This document shows positions 8,870 to 17,477 of a stretch of DNA of 44,969 nt, one piece after another; position 1 is the first letter of the stretch; every line of letters begins with the position of its first letter. Made by a program: the position numbers and the translations under genes. The stretch is from Deltaproteobacteria bacterium. Lineage in GTDB: Bacteria > Desulfobacterota > Binatia > UTPRO1. The stretch covers positions 1 to 44,969 of the forward strand of contig JACQEO010000081.1 in the NCBI GenBank assembly GCA_016200545.1, read 5' to 3'. Below the pieces are notes generated by a model that was not told the DNA's origin, did not search any database, and saw only the letters and a program-made list of their open reading frames with translations.

Positions 8870-9091
8870 TCAGCCGCCGCGGCCGCTCGTGTGGCTTGAA
8901 GGAAAGGAACGGCCGGTCCTTCCAGAGGAGCGCCTTACCTCGAGTGTTTCACCGCTCTGGAAGCGCACGGTGAGGGTGTCGAGACTGCTGGTGACGCTCA
9001 CGATCTCCTCGCCCGTGAGCCAGCTCCAGTCGACGGCGCAGCCGCCTTCCTGATTGAGACCGTCATTGAGACCGTCCGGTTGATCGCCCAT
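8870..9091 (-). CDS. Small protein, probably frameshifted at its C-terminus
   Basis: The first 50 or so residues (MGDQPDG..., then WSWLTGEEIVSVTSSLDTLTVRFQSGETLEVR) look like a genuine small soluble beta-rich protein. The last 20 residues in this frame are Ser/Arg/Gly-rich and implausible. Moving to another frame at about 8930-8943 gives KALLWKDRPFLSFKPHERP, which reads as natural protein and continues to a TAA at 8829. A single-base indel, whether a real mutation or an assembly error, would explain this. The gene lies divergent from the bufferin-like gene, with about 140 bases between them. I do not recognise the family with certainty and assign no function. Confidence 0.45.
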   Translation of the reverse strand: MGDQPDGLNDGLNQEGGCAVDWSWLTGEEIVSVTSSLDTLTVRFQSGETLEVRRSSGRTGRSFPSSHTSGRGG

Positions 9092-9233
9092 TGCGGATTC
9101 CAGAATTGCCCGAAAGCGAGCGCGATGTCGAGGTTTCTCGACCCTGAAACGCAACGCCCCGCATGGCATCGAAGCGTCGTTATCGGCTACATACACGGTG
9201 CGGGTCGATCTCGCACGACGAAAGGAGAAACGC

Positions 9234-9503
9234 ATGAACAAGAAGGTGGGCATTCTGATCGCGGGCGCCGCGGCGGGCTTGATCTTGTCGGGGGCCGTCA
9301 GTGCGCGTGCCGACGAGAAGATGGGCAGCGACGTCTTCTGCTCGGGCATCAACTCCTGCAAGGGCAAGGGCGCGTGCGCGGGCGCAGGCAACGCGTGCGC
9401 CGGCCAGAACGGTTGCAAGGGCAAAGGCGTCGTGAAGTCGAACGCCAAGGAGTGCAAGGAGAAGGGCGGCACCGTCGTTCCCGATCCGCACCCCGCGAAG
9501 TAA
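9234..9503 (+). CDS. Bufferin-like (BufA2-type) cysteine-rich exported peptide
   Basis: This is an 89-residue precursor with a clear signal peptide (MNKKVGILIAGAAAGLILSGAVSARA, about 1-26). Six cysteines follow at positions 36, 42, 48, 55, 61 and 74, in a repeating pattern: CSGINSCKGKGAC, CAGQNGCKGKG and KECKEKGG. This pattern resembles BufA2-type bufferins, periplasmic peptides whose cysteines are modified by an MNIO (DUF692) enzyme to bind metals. AAAGGAG sits six bases before the ATG at 9234, which decides the start over an in-frame ATG at 9198. No DUF692 enzyme, BufC partner or DoxX gene is next to it, so it looks like an orphan precursor or an unmodified relative. A strong terminator-like hairpin follows. 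The family link is from motif memory and needs a profile search. Confidence 0.65.
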   Translation: MNKKVGILIAGAAAGLILSGAVSARADEKMGSDVFCSGINSCKGKGACAGAGNACAGQNGCKGKGVVKSNAKECKEKGGTVVPDPHPAK

Positions 9504-9514
9504 GCGTGGCAATC

Positions 9515-9547
9515 GGCCGGCAACCCCAGGTGAGGTTGCCGGCCTTT
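9515..9547 (+). terminator. Intrinsic terminator-like hairpin after the bufferin-like gene
   Basis: Perfect 11-base arms GGCCGGCAACC and GGTTGCCGGCC with an 8-base loop are followed by TTT. It starts 11 bases after the stop codon at 9503 and separates this gene from the convergent Cys-rich gene ending at 9574. Confidence 0.75.
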
Positions 9548-9573
9548 CGCCGCGCGATGTGTCCGGGCTCGAA

Positions 9574-11979
9574 CTAGAAGCCGGTGTCGACGACGGTGCT
9601 CGTCTGACGAATCGCTCCCGGTCCGGGAAGGCCTGCCGTACTGTCGACCGCGCTCTGACCCGTCCCGGCGATACAGAAGATCGCGGAGAGCACCGGATCG
9701 GTCTGCGACGCGACGCCGCTACGCGTGATCCCCGAGTTGATGTAGCAATCCTTCGCGACGACGCTGCAGGTCTCGCCGGCCTTGCAGAGCGCGCAATTGG
9801 CGGGCGAGCAGTCCGCGTCGCTCAAGCACCCTTGGTAGGAGCTGAACGAGCAACGTCCTTCGACGGTCGCCGTGCATCCGCCTTCGTTCGGCTGGGACGC
9901 GGGTGGCGCGGACGGGTCGGCGCGGCAATCGGCGAGGTGGCAAAAGCCCCCGATGCACTCGCTGTCGAAGGTGCACGACTCCGCATCGTGGAGGCCGCCC
10001 ACGCACGCCGCGTCGCACCCGTTCGGTTGCTCGCGTACCCCTACGCCGACCGGGCAGAAGCACTGAAAGCTGCACGTGCCGCCGGGGCATTGCGAACCGG
10101 TCGTACAATTCGCGCCCTGGTTGCCGCCGCCGACGCAGGTCTTGCCGCTGAACGCCGCCTCGCTACAGGCGATGCTCGGCTGGAGGGACACGGTTTCGGT
10201 GGTCTGGGGATTGAACACGATGTCCAAGATGCCTGCTGACGAAAGTGTAGGCGGGCAGTCGATGCTCGGATTTCCGAAGAGCGGTGTCGGACCCCCGAAG
10301 GGAGGATCTGGACGACAGGCTAGGCCCTGATTGGGTCCGAAGCTGCACACGTGGCTGGTTTCGCAGGCCTGCATCGGGGTATCGGCGCAGTCGGCGTTCG
10401 TGGTGCAGTTGTGTCTGTTGCCCAAATCTCCGGGCGCCGCTTTGCAGAACCCGCCGCACACCGGACACGGCTGTGCGGGGGTACCGGTCATCTGCACGAT
10501 CGATTTCTGCCGCAACCGCAGGGCGGTTGCCCCCGTCGCCAGGTCTCTGGTTCCGACGACGTCCTCGGTGAAGACGTTGACGACGCAGACCGGAACGCCG
10601 CCGGCGGAGAGCGGTAACGGCGGAGTATGGAATTGCTGCATGCAGAAATTCCCCGTTCCCGGGCAATTCGTCTGATCGATGCACGCCGGCTGAGCCGTGG
10701 TCGAGTTCAAGTCGCAGGTACACGTCTGCTGGATGTCGAGGTTGCAATGCGGACCGACCGCGATCGCGGTCTTACGACAGGTGCCGAGACTCAGCGTCGA
10801 GCACTGGGCGTTGTTCGAGCACGGTGGGTGCGGCGCGCCGCTGCAGCTCGGGCCGACCGTGCAAAGCGTATCGGGGCCTTGCGGACCGTCGCAGTCGAAG
10901 AGATCGAGGAAGTACCCGCCGCCCTCGACGATGTTGAAATCGTGGGCGAGGCCCGTCCATCCGGTATCGAGGTCCGTATTCGCATGCTCGATCACGCGCT
11001 CGCGAGGCGTGTTGAGACAGAGGCACGGGAAGGCCGAGGCTTGTGTCCCGCATTGACCGGGACAATTCCCGTCGTCGGCGCCGTCGCACTCCTCCGCGGT
11101 CTGATTCCGCGACCCGTCGCCGCAGGTCGGCGGGGGTGGTGGAGGCGGGTACTCGAAGTCGATCAAGTCGTTCACGTCCGTGGCGAGGGTGTTCGCTGCG
11201 TCGCCGTGTGTGGCAAGGATACATTCGGCAACGCAGGACGGGTCGCACGTCCCGCAAAAAGAGGCGCAGGCGGGATTCGAGCACACGCCGAGCGTCGCGA
11301 CCGCAGTCGGCGTACATTTTGCCCCGATGCCGACACGTACGCTGCTTCTCGCAGCCGTGATCTTCGCTACCGTCTTCGCATCGTCCGTCGCGCATGCCTC
11401 GGGAAGGATCGTGAGGGTGCCTCGATCGACGGCGTTGCGACACTTCTGGAGGGCCTTCAGCTCCGCCACCACGAATTTGCCGCCAATCTGGCTGATCGCT
11501 TTCTGACAGGCATACGTCGGATTATCCATTTGGTTGCTCGTACTGTATTCGACGTCGATCAGGTGATTGACGGAGGCGTCGTGGCTCGTGACGAAGCACT
11601 CCTGGAGATCGGCGAGGGTGAAGCCGTCACTCGGGGTCGCGTCGGAGCATGGTCCGGGATAGTTGAGGTAGCCTGGCCCGAGCAAGATCGCGGGAATCGA
11701 GCCGCAACTCCTGCTGAGGCCGTCCCGCAACCTCTGCTCGAGCATGGTGACGATCGGCGCGGCTCCGGGAGATGGACAGCCATTCGGCGATAGGCGGGCT
11801 GCGTTGTTACATTTTTGAATCGCACTCAGACTTCGTTGCACGAAGCTTCTGGAGGACGAGGCGATACCTTTGCGGCAAGGCTGAACCTCGATCGGGATCT
11901 TGGCGCTTGCACCGGGCGCAGTCGTGAAGACCAGCGCCACCACCGAAATGGTGCCCTGGATGAAACCGGTGCATTTCAT
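9574..11979 (-). CDS. Large secreted cysteine-rich protein
   Basis: This 801-residue protein has a signal peptide (MKCTGFIQGTISVVALVFTTAPGASA). It was started at 11979 because GAGGAGG lies six bases upstream there; the ATG two codons earlier abuts that site. The N-terminal third has helical segments with paired cysteines (for example KCNNAARLSPNGCP and LQKCRNAV). A PPPPPPTCGDGSRNQTAEECDG stretch in the middle resembles the Cys-rich CGDG..N..EECD motif of Myxococcota-type surface proteins. The C-terminal half is rich in short Cys loops such as CTTGSQCPGGTCSF and CTFDSECIGGFC. It is probably an extracellular, disulfide-stabilised protein of unknown function. The sequence shows no catalytic motif. 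The family may be lineage-specific. Confidence 0.75.
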   Translation of the reverse strand: MKCTGFIQGTISVVALVFTTAPGASAKIPIEVQPCRKGIASSSRSFVQRSLSAIQKCNNAARLSPNGCPSPGAAPIVTMLEQRLRDGLSRSCGSIPAILLGPGYLNYPGPCSDATPSDGFTLADLQECFVTSHDASVNHLIDVEYSTSNQMDNPTYACQKAISQIGGKFVVAELKALQKCRNAVDRGTLTILPEACATDDAKTVAKITAARSSVRVGIGAKCTPTAVATLGVCSNPACASFCGTCDPSCVAECILATHGDAANTLATDVNDLIDFEYPPPPPPPTCGDGSRNQTAEECDGADDGNCPGQCGTQASAFPCLCLNTPRERVIEHANTDLDTGWTGLAHDFNIVEGGGYFLDLFDCDGPQGPDTLCTVGPSCSGAPHPPCSNNAQCSTLSLGTCRKTAIAVGPHCNLDIQQTCTCDLNSTTAQPACIDQTNCPGTGNFCMQQFHTPPLPLSAGGVPVCVVNVFTEDVVGTRDLATGATALRLRQKSIVQMTGTPAQPCPVCGGFCKAAPGDLGNRHNCTTNADCADTPMQACETSHVCSFGPNQGLACRPDPPFGGPTPLFGNPSIDCPPTLSSAGILDIVFNPQTTETVSLQPSIACSEAAFSGKTCVGGGNQGANCTTGSQCPGGTCSFQCFCPVGVGVREQPNGCDAACVGGLHDAESCTFDSECIGGFCHLADCRADPSAPPASQPNEGGCTATVEGRCSFSSYQGCLSDADCSPANCALCKAGETCSVVAKDCYINSGITRSGVASQTDPVLSAIFCIAGTGQSAVDSTAGLPGPGAIRQTSTVVDTGF

Positions 11980-12285
11980 GGCCATCCTCCTCAGATGGAT
12001 GGAACGAGCAACGGTCGACCGGGCGATCCAAAGACGATCACGGCACCCCGGCTGGAGTCCTACCCCGTTGCCTTCGTACTTATGGGACGAGACCAGCTCT
12101 CGGGCGGGACCTTGGCACAAAACCTAGCGGACGGCCACGACAATCTGCACCCCCTGGGAGGCGCCATCCGAAGGGCTTCGGGGGGTTCCCGAGACGTCCC
12201 TATAGATGCCGCCAGGTGCCGCCCCGCGGCTTGATCGGGACGCGGGACATCTGCGAGAGGGGGGGTCGAGGCCGCTGATCCGAGC
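11980..12285. other. Divergent intergenic region
   Basis: About 306 bases separate the starts of the Cys-rich protein gene (minus) and the PlsB-like gene (plus). The promoters of both must lie here or within the neighbours. A TATAGA box at 12201-12206 on the plus strand is the only -10-like motif I noticed, and it lacks a good -35. No RNA gene or repeat was seen. Confidence 0.4.
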
Positions 12286-14700
12286 GTGAACGTTGCCCTT
12301 TCCCATGCCGCGAACATGTTGGCTGACGACCCGCCCTGGCCGGCCGTCAACGGCAGCCGCGTCGTATTTCTCCTCGACGCTGCAAGCGGTTTCGAGCGCC
12401 GGCTTCTCGAAGACTGGATCGCCCGTACCCGCCCGGCCCACGTCCCGCCGACCGAGGTCGAGGCGATCCCGATCCCGCCGTCCCGCCGCGGGCGGCGTCG
12501 GCTCGATCCGCGACTCGAAGCCCGGCTCGCGACCGGCGACGACCCCGTGCTCGCCCCCGTGCGCGTCTCCTGGCACCCGGGCGACGTCGACGGGAAGCGC
12601 GAGGCCCGTCTCTCCGATCTCCTGACGCTCGGCGATCCGCGCGATCCCGGGCGCCTCCGCCAGCGCTGGGTCCTGCGCCGCTATCCCGAGCGCTGCCGGA
12701 TCGTCGTCGGTGAGCCGGCGCCGATCTCCGATCTCCGCGAGCGCTGGCGGCGCGCCGGCGGCGCCGACGCCGCGCAAACGACCGGGCTCGCCGAGTTCGT
12801 CGTCCGCCAGGCGGCGCTCGCCTGCGAGCGCGCCGAGCGGCGCCTGCGCGGCGCGCGCTACAAGGTGCCGCGCTTCGTGTACGAGACCATCCTCGCGCGC
12901 CCCGCGTTCCGCGGCGGCGTGGCGCGTCTGGCGCGCGATCTCGGCCGGCCGGAATCCGATGTCGCGCGCGACGCCTCCAAGGGCTTGCGCGAGATCGCCG
13001 CGCGCCACAGCCCCTACGTGATCGACCTCACGGCGCACCTCATCCGGCTCCTCTACACGCGCGGCTACGGCGAGGCGCTGCACTACGACCAGGCGCAGCT
13101 CGAGGCGCTGGCGGTGCTGACGCAGCGCCACCCGGTGGTGTTCCTGCCGTCGCACAAGTCGAACCTCGACCATCTCGTGCTGCAATACGCGCTGCACGAG
13201 AACGGCCACCCGCCGAACCACACCGCCGGCGGCATCAACATGAACTTCTTCCCGGTCGGTCCGCTGGTGCGCCGGAGCGGCGTCTTCTTCATCCGCCGCA
13301 GCTTCAAGGACAACGCCGTCTACAAACACGTGCTGCGCCAGTACATCGACTACCTGGTCGAGAAGCGCTTCTCGCTCGAGTGGTACATCGAGGGCGGACG
13401 CTCGCGCTCGGGAAAGCTCCTGCCGCCGATGTTCGGGATGCTGGCGTACGTCGTCGACGCGTATCGCCGCGGGAAGAGCGAGGACGTGTACCTGATCCCG
13501 ACCTCGATCGCGTACGACCAGATTCAAGACGTCGGCGACTACGTCGCCGAGCAGCGCGGCGCCGCCAAGCAACGCGAGAGCTTCGGCTGGTTTCTGCGGC
13601 TCATCCGCTCGCTGCGCCGCCGCTACGGCGACATCCACATCCGCTTCGGCGAACCGATCTCGCTCCACCAGGTGCTCGGGCCGCCCGACCCCGGCGCCGA
13701 GCCGAATCCCGACGAGCAGAGTCTCGCCGTGCAGAAGCTCGCGTTCGAGGTGGCCGTGCGCATCAACCGCGTGACCCCGATCACGCCGACGTCGCTCGTG
13801 ACGCTCGCGCTTCTCGGCGTTGGCGACCGCGCGCTGACGCTCGAGGAGACCGCCACCTCGCTCCGCAACATCGTCGACTACGTGCGCCGTCGACGCCTAC
13901 CGACGACGACCGGCCTCCGCGATCTCGACACCCCCGAGGGCCTGACCCGCGCGCTCGACGTACTCGTCGAGAGCGGCGTCGTCTCGCGCTTCGCCGAAGG
14001 ACCCGAGGCGGTGTACGCGATCGGCGCCGATCAGCACCTCACGGCGGCCTACTATCGCAACACCATCATCCATTTCTTCGTGAACGGCGCGATCGCCGAG
14101 CTCGCGCTCCTCGCTGCCGCCGAGGACGGCGCCCTCGATCCCGTCGCCGTTTTCTGGGACGAGGCGATGCGGCTGCGCGATCTCCTCAAGTTCGAGTTCT
14201 TCTTCGCGGAGAAAGATGCGTTCCGCGCCGAGCTGCGCGCCGAGATCGCCGGGCAGGATCCGGAGTGGGAAGCGAGTCTCCCTGCCGGCGGCGCCGCCAT
14301 CCACACTCTCATCCGGCGCTTCAAGCCCTTCTCCGCGCACCGTGTCCTGCGCCCTTTCGTCGATGCCTACCGCGTCGTCGGCGATGCGCTCGAGCGCCTC
14401 GACCCGGGCGCGCCTTTCGACGAGGCGACGTTCCTCGCGAGCTGCATCTCTCTCGGCAAGCAGTACGATCTGCAGCACCGCGTCCGCAGCCACGAATCGG
14501 TCTCGAAGGTGCTCTTCGCGACCGCGCTCCGTCTGGCGCGCAACCGCGGCATCGTGCCTGCCGCGCCACCCGCGGAGCCCGAGCGCGCCGCGCTCAGCGC
14601 CCGCCGCCGTGCCTTCGCCGACGAGATCCGCGCCGCCGTCCGCCGCGTCGACGCGATCGACGCGCTGGTCGCGAGCCGGCGGGCGGGGTTGATCGACTAG
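12286..14700 (+). CDS. plsB: PlsB-like glycerol-3-phosphate acyltransferase
   Basis: This 804-residue acyltransferase probably transfers a fatty acyl group to glycerol 3-phosphate, the first step of phospholipid synthesis, at the inner membrane. All four PlsB/DHAPAT motifs are present: LPSHKSNLDH with H290 and D295 (the HX4D catalytic pair), GVFFIRRSFKDN at about 332-343, the phosphate-binding YIEGGRSRSGKLLPP at 367-381, and LIPTSIAYD at about 403-411. Length matches full PlsB (about 800), not the short PlsC/PlsY types. The start is a GTG with a poor ribosome binding site; an ATG at 12316 is an alternative. The gene is followed 14 bases later by a long palindromic hairpin and lies convergent to an MFS gene. 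Enzyme class is confident; exact acyl donor and acceptor are inferred. Confidence 0.88.
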   Translation: MNVALSHAANMLADDPPWPAVNGSRVVFLLDAASGFERRLLEDWIARTRPAHVPPTEVEAIPIPPSRRGRRRLDPRLEARLATGDDPVLAPVRVSWHPGDVDGKREARLSDLLTLGDPRDPGRLRQRWVLRRYPERCRIVVGEPAPISDLRERWRRAGGADAAQTTGLAEFVVRQAALACERAERRLRGARYKVPRFVYETILARPAFRGGVARLARDLGRPESDVARDASKGLREIAARHSPYVIDLTAHLIRLLYTRGYGEALHYDQAQLEALAVLTQRHPVVFLPSHKSNLDHLVLQYALHENGHPPNHTAGGINMNFFPVGPLVRRSGVFFIRRSFKDNAVYKHVLRQYIDYLVEKRFSLEWYIEGGRSRSGKLLPPMFGMLAYVVDAYRRGKSEDVYLIPTSIAYDQIQDVGDYVAEQRGAAKQRESFGWFLRLIRSLRRRYGDIHIRFGEPISLHQVLGPPDPGAEPNPDEQSLAVQKLAFEVAVRINRVTPITPTSLVTLALLGVGDRALTLEETATSLRNIVDYVRRRRLPTTTGLRDLDTPEGLTRALDVLVESGVVSRFAEGPEAVYAIGADQHLTAAYYRNTIIHFFVNGAIAELALLAAAEDGALDPVAVFWDEAMRLRDLLKFEFFFAEKDAFRAELRAEIAGQDPEWEASLPAGGAAIHTLIRRFKPFSAHRVLRPFVDAYRVVGDALERLDPGAPFDEATFLASCISLGKQYDLQHRVRSHESVSKVLFATALRLARNRGIVPAAPPAEPERAALSARRRAFADEIRAAVRRVDAIDALVASRRAGLID

Positions 14701-14714
14701 TTCCGTCCGCCTGG

Positions 14715-14795
14715 GCGCGACGGGGTGAGTCAGGGGGGTGCGAGGTCGGAAGAGAAGTCTACGACCTCGCACCCCCCTGACTCACCCCGTCGCGC
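14715..14795 (+). repeat. Conserved-loop palindrome, copy 1
   Basis: Two perfect 34-base arms (14715-14748 and 14762-14795) enclose the 13-base loop GAAGAGAAGTCTA. It begins 14 bases after the PlsB-like stop codon, and the loop reads in that gene's direction. There is no T tract after the stem. The inner arm GGGGTGCG..AGGTCG is shared with copy 2 but not with copy 3. Confidence 0.95.
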
Positions 14796-14837
14796 TCGCA
14801 CCGCCGATCCAGCCCGTCCGCCTCGCGCGTCGCAACT

Positions 14838-14876
14838 CATGGGCGCGTACCCCATGGCGGCGCGCTGCGCGCCGCC
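14838..14876. repeat. Two small hairpins between palindrome copies 1 and 2
   Basis: CATGGG, seven bases and CCCATG (14838-14856) are followed immediately by GGCGGCGCG, CTG and CGCGCCGCC (14856-14876). Both are perfect stems. Together with copies 1 and 2 they fill most of the 334-base gap between two convergent genes; no coding sequence was seen there. Confidence 0.7.
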
Positions 14877-14911
14877 GTCGCGCGGCGTGCTCCGCTCCGA
14901 GACGACCGTCG

Positions 14912-14997
14912 CGGCGCGGGGGCGTGGGTGAAGGGGTGCGCGTGGTCGTAGACTTTCTTCCGACCTCGCGCACCCCTTCACCCACGCCCCCGCGCCG
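14912..14997 (-). repeat. Conserved-loop palindrome, copy 2
   Basis: Two 37-base arms (14912-14948 and 14961-14997) with a single mismatch enclose a 12-base loop. On the minus strand the loop reads GAAGAAAGTCTA, the copy 1 loop lacking one G. It lies 37 bases beyond the MFS stop codon, and the loop reads in the direction of MFS transcription. It is therefore inverted relative to copy 1 but has the same orientation with respect to its own upstream gene. Confidence 0.93.
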
Positions 14998-15034
14998 AAC
15001 GCCGACGCTTCGGAGGAGAGCGCGGCTCGCGACC

Positions 15035-16339
15035 CTACGCGCGACGCGCGGCCGCGAGGTCCGCGCGGATGGTGCGTGCCGCGAGTGAGAAGTGCAGGGC
15101 GGCGAGGACGCCGGCGAAGCCGACGATCATGAGCGAGTAGCGAATCGCCTCGGCGCCGTACGTAGCCGCGAGGCGGTCGTTCAGGATACCGACGGCGAGG
15201 GGCGCGATGCCGAGGCCGATCAGGTTGATCACGAAGAGGAGGACGGCGGATGCGGTCGCGCGCATCGTCGGGGGAACGAGCGCCTGCGTGAGCGAGAAGA
15301 CGGGGCCGAACCAGATCGCGCTCGCCATCGCGGACGGGATGAGAAAGAGCAGCGCCGGTACCGGGCTCGGCCAGAGCAGGGTGACAAGCGCGCACGGGAT
15401 CTGGAGCACCGTCGCCATGGCCGGAACATAGAGCTGCCAGCGCGCATCGCGCGCGCCGAGTCGATCGGCGAGGACACCGCCGAGGATCGCGCCCGCGGCG
15501 CCGCCGACGCCGAGGATGGCGCCGAGCCAGGTTCCGAGGCGGCCGCTCATCATCCCGTGGACGCGTACGAAGAACGTCGGTCCCCAAATTGCGAACGCAT
15601 AGCCGCCGAAGGAGTGCAGCGCGGCGGCGAGCGCGAGATGCCGGAAGGCGCGCCGTGTGCGCAGAATGTGGAAGACGACGCGGAGTGGCTCGGACGCGGG
15701 CGCGCCGGACACCGCCGCACCGTGCGACAGGTCACGCGCGCCGTCGGCGTGGCCGCGCGCTGGCTCGCGCACCGTCAGCCGCACGACGACGGCGAGGATC
15801 AAGCCGGGAACCCCGACGGCGAAGAACGCCGCCCGCCACCCGAAAAACTGCGCGATCCAGCCACCGAGAACAAAGCCGAATGCGAGGCCGACGTGGACGC
15901 CGAGCGAGAATACCGCCATCGCCGTCGCGCGGCGCTCGGCGGGAAAGTAGTCCGAGATCAGCGAGTGGGCCGGCGGTACGAACGCCGCCTCGCCGACGCC
16001 GACGCCGATGCGCGCCACCGCGAGCTGCGCGAACGTTCGCACCATGCCGGACGCGGCCGTCATCACGCTCCACGCCGCGAGCCCTACGGCGATGATCGTG
16101 CGCCGCGACCGCCGGTCGGCGAGGCGCGCGATCGGGATACCGGCGCAGGTGTAGAAGAGCGCGAACGCAATCCCGGTGAGGAGCCCCATCGCGGTGTCGG
16201 AGACCTGCAGCTCCTCCTTGATCGGTTGGAGGAGAATGGCGAGGATCTGCCGGTCGATGAAATTGAAGACGTAGGCGACGAAGAGCAGCGCGAGGACGTA
16301 GCGCGCGTAGGCGGGGGTGAGCGTCGTACGCGCCGGCAA
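15035..16339 (-). CDS. MFS transporter, spinster-like
   Basis: This 434-residue integral inner-membrane protein has about twelve hydrophobic segments. The first helix carries VFNFIDRQILAIL, typical of spinster-like MFS carriers, and the loop between helices 2 and 3 has the MFS motif ARLADRRSRR. IGVGVGEAAFVPPAHSLISDYFP matches helix 4-5 sequences of the same subgroup. Substrates of bacterial spinster-like members are poorly known (sugars, aromatic or lipid-like compounds have been proposed). Length is standard. It follows the PilT gene on the same strand after 73 bases, so co-transcription is possible though functionally unexplained. Its 3' end carries palindrome copy 2. Family certain, substrate unknown. 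Confidence 0.9.
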   Translation of the reverse strand: MPARTTLTPAYARYVLALLFVAYVFNFIDRQILAILLQPIKEELQVSDTAMGLLTGIAFALFYTCAGIPIARLADRRSRRTIIAVGLAAWSVMTAASGMVRTFAQLAVARIGVGVGEAAFVPPAHSLISDYFPAERRATAMAVFSLGVHVGLAFGFVLGGWIAQFFGWRAAFFAVGVPGLILAVVVRLTVREPARGHADGARDLSHGAAVSGAPASEPLRVVFHILRTRRAFRHLALAAALHSFGGYAFAIWGPTFFVRVHGMMSGRLGTWLGAILGVGGAAGAILGGVLADRLGARDARWQLYVPAMATVLQIPCALVTLLWPSPVPALLFLIPSAMASAIWFGPVFSLTQALVPPTMRATASAVLLFVINLIGLGIAPLAVGILNDRLAATYGAEAIRYSLMIVGFAGVLAALHFSLAARTIRADLAAARRA

Positions 16340-16412
16340 GCGTCACCGACTAGCATGCGGGCGCGCAACCATGCCACCCGCGTGCCGCGTGTGGCGCCGC
16401 CGTGCGCGACGC

Positions 16413-17477
16413 CTAGTGCGCCGCGCCGCTCGCGCCGAGCGCGCTGCCGTTCGCGGGTGGATGCGGCGGCGCCAGGCTCTCGCGCGCGATCAGGCCGCGC
16501 TTCTGGAGATCGGCGATCGCCATGTCGAACGTCACCATGCCCTGCTGCTGGCCGGTTTGCATCGCCGAGGGGATCTGGTGCAGCTTGCCCTCGCGGATGA
16601 GGTTGCGGACGGCGGGTGTGCCGACCAACACCTCGCACGCGGCGACGCGCCCGCCGCCCTTCTTCTTGAGCAGGCGCTGCGCGACGACCGCCTCGAGCGA
16701 CTCGGCGAGCATGGTGCGGATCTGACTCTGCTGGCCGGCGGGAAAGACGTCGATGATGCGGTCGACGGTCTTCGCCGCGCTCGAGGTGTGCAAGGTGCCG
16801 AAGACGAGGTGGCCGGTCTCGGCGGCGGTGAGCGCGAGTGAGATCGTCTCGAGGTCGCGCATCTCGCCGACGAGGATCACGTCGGGATCCTCGCGCAGCG
16901 CGCTGCGGAGCGCGGCGCTGAACGATCCGGTGTGGGCGCCGACCTCGCGCTGGTTCACCAGGCAGCGCTTCGACTCGTGCACGAACTCCACCGGGTCCTC
17001 GATGGTGAGGATGTGGCCGTCCCAGGTGGCGTTCACGAGGTCGACCATCGCCGCAAGCGTCGTCGACTTGCCGGACCCGGTCGGCCCGGTGACGAGAACG
17101 AGGCCGCGCTCGCGCTTGCAGAGCTCGGTGAGAATGGGCGGCATGGAGAGCGCCTCGAGCGATGGGATTTTGGTCGGGATCGCGCGCAGCACCGCGCCCG
17201 GGCCGCGGCCTTGGAGAAAAATGTTCACCCGGAAGCGGCCGACGTCGGGGACCGCCCACAAGAAGTCGAGCTCGTGCTCGCTCGCGAAGAACGCGCACTG
17301 CTCTTGTGTCATGATCGTCTCGACGAGCGCCTGCACGGCGTCGGCGTCGAGCGCCGGATGGTCGGTCGCCACGAGGTCGCCGTCGACGCGGAGGCGCGGC
17401 GGACCGCCGGCGCTGAGGTGGAGATCCGAGGCGTTTTTCTCGGTCGCCTCGCGGACGAGGGCTTCGATCGTGACCAT
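16413..17477 (-). CDS. pilT: PilT-type type IV pilus retraction ATPase
   Basis: This 354-residue hexameric AAA-type secretion ATPase probably powers pilus retraction (twitching) at the inner membrane base. The N-terminal PAS-like domain contains NASDLHLSAGGPPRLRVDGDL. The Walker A loop GPTGSGKST is at 131-139, the Asp box ILTIEDPVEF at 156-165, Walker B VILVGEMRD at 200-208, and the His box TGHLVFGTLHT at 221-231. Length fits PilT or PilU (about 345-380). The ATG at 17477 has an AGGAGG site about seven bases upstream, so the longer in-frame start at 17609 was rejected. No other pilus gene lies nearby. PilU is an alternative, and the C-terminus lacks an obvious AIRNLIRE motif variant (it has AVRNLIREGKLHQIPSAMQTG, which favours PilT). 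Confidence 0.9.
   Translation of the reverse strand: MVTIEALVREATEKNASDLHLSAGGPPRLRVDGDLVATDHPALDADAVQALVETIMTQEQCAFFASEHELDFLWAVPDVGRFRVNIFLQGRGPGAVLRAIPTKIPSLEALSMPPILTELCKRERGLVLVTGPTGSGKSTTLAAMVDLVNATWDGHILTIEDPVEFVHESKRCLVNQREVGAHTGSFSAALRSALREDPDVILVGEMRDLETISLALTAAETGHLVFGTLHTSSAAKTVDRIIDVFPAGQQSQIRTMLAESLEAVVAQRLLKKKGGGRVAACEVLVGTPAVRNLIREGKLHQIPSAMQTGQQQGMVTFDMAIADLQKRGLIARESLAPPHPPANGSALGASGAAH

Noticed and set aside
12124..13668. Long minus-strand open frame (514 codons) opposite the PlsB-like gene
   Set aside because: Low-complexity Ala/Arg/Val/Asp translation with no motif, while the plus strand carries all PlsB motifs; it is a GC-driven shadow.
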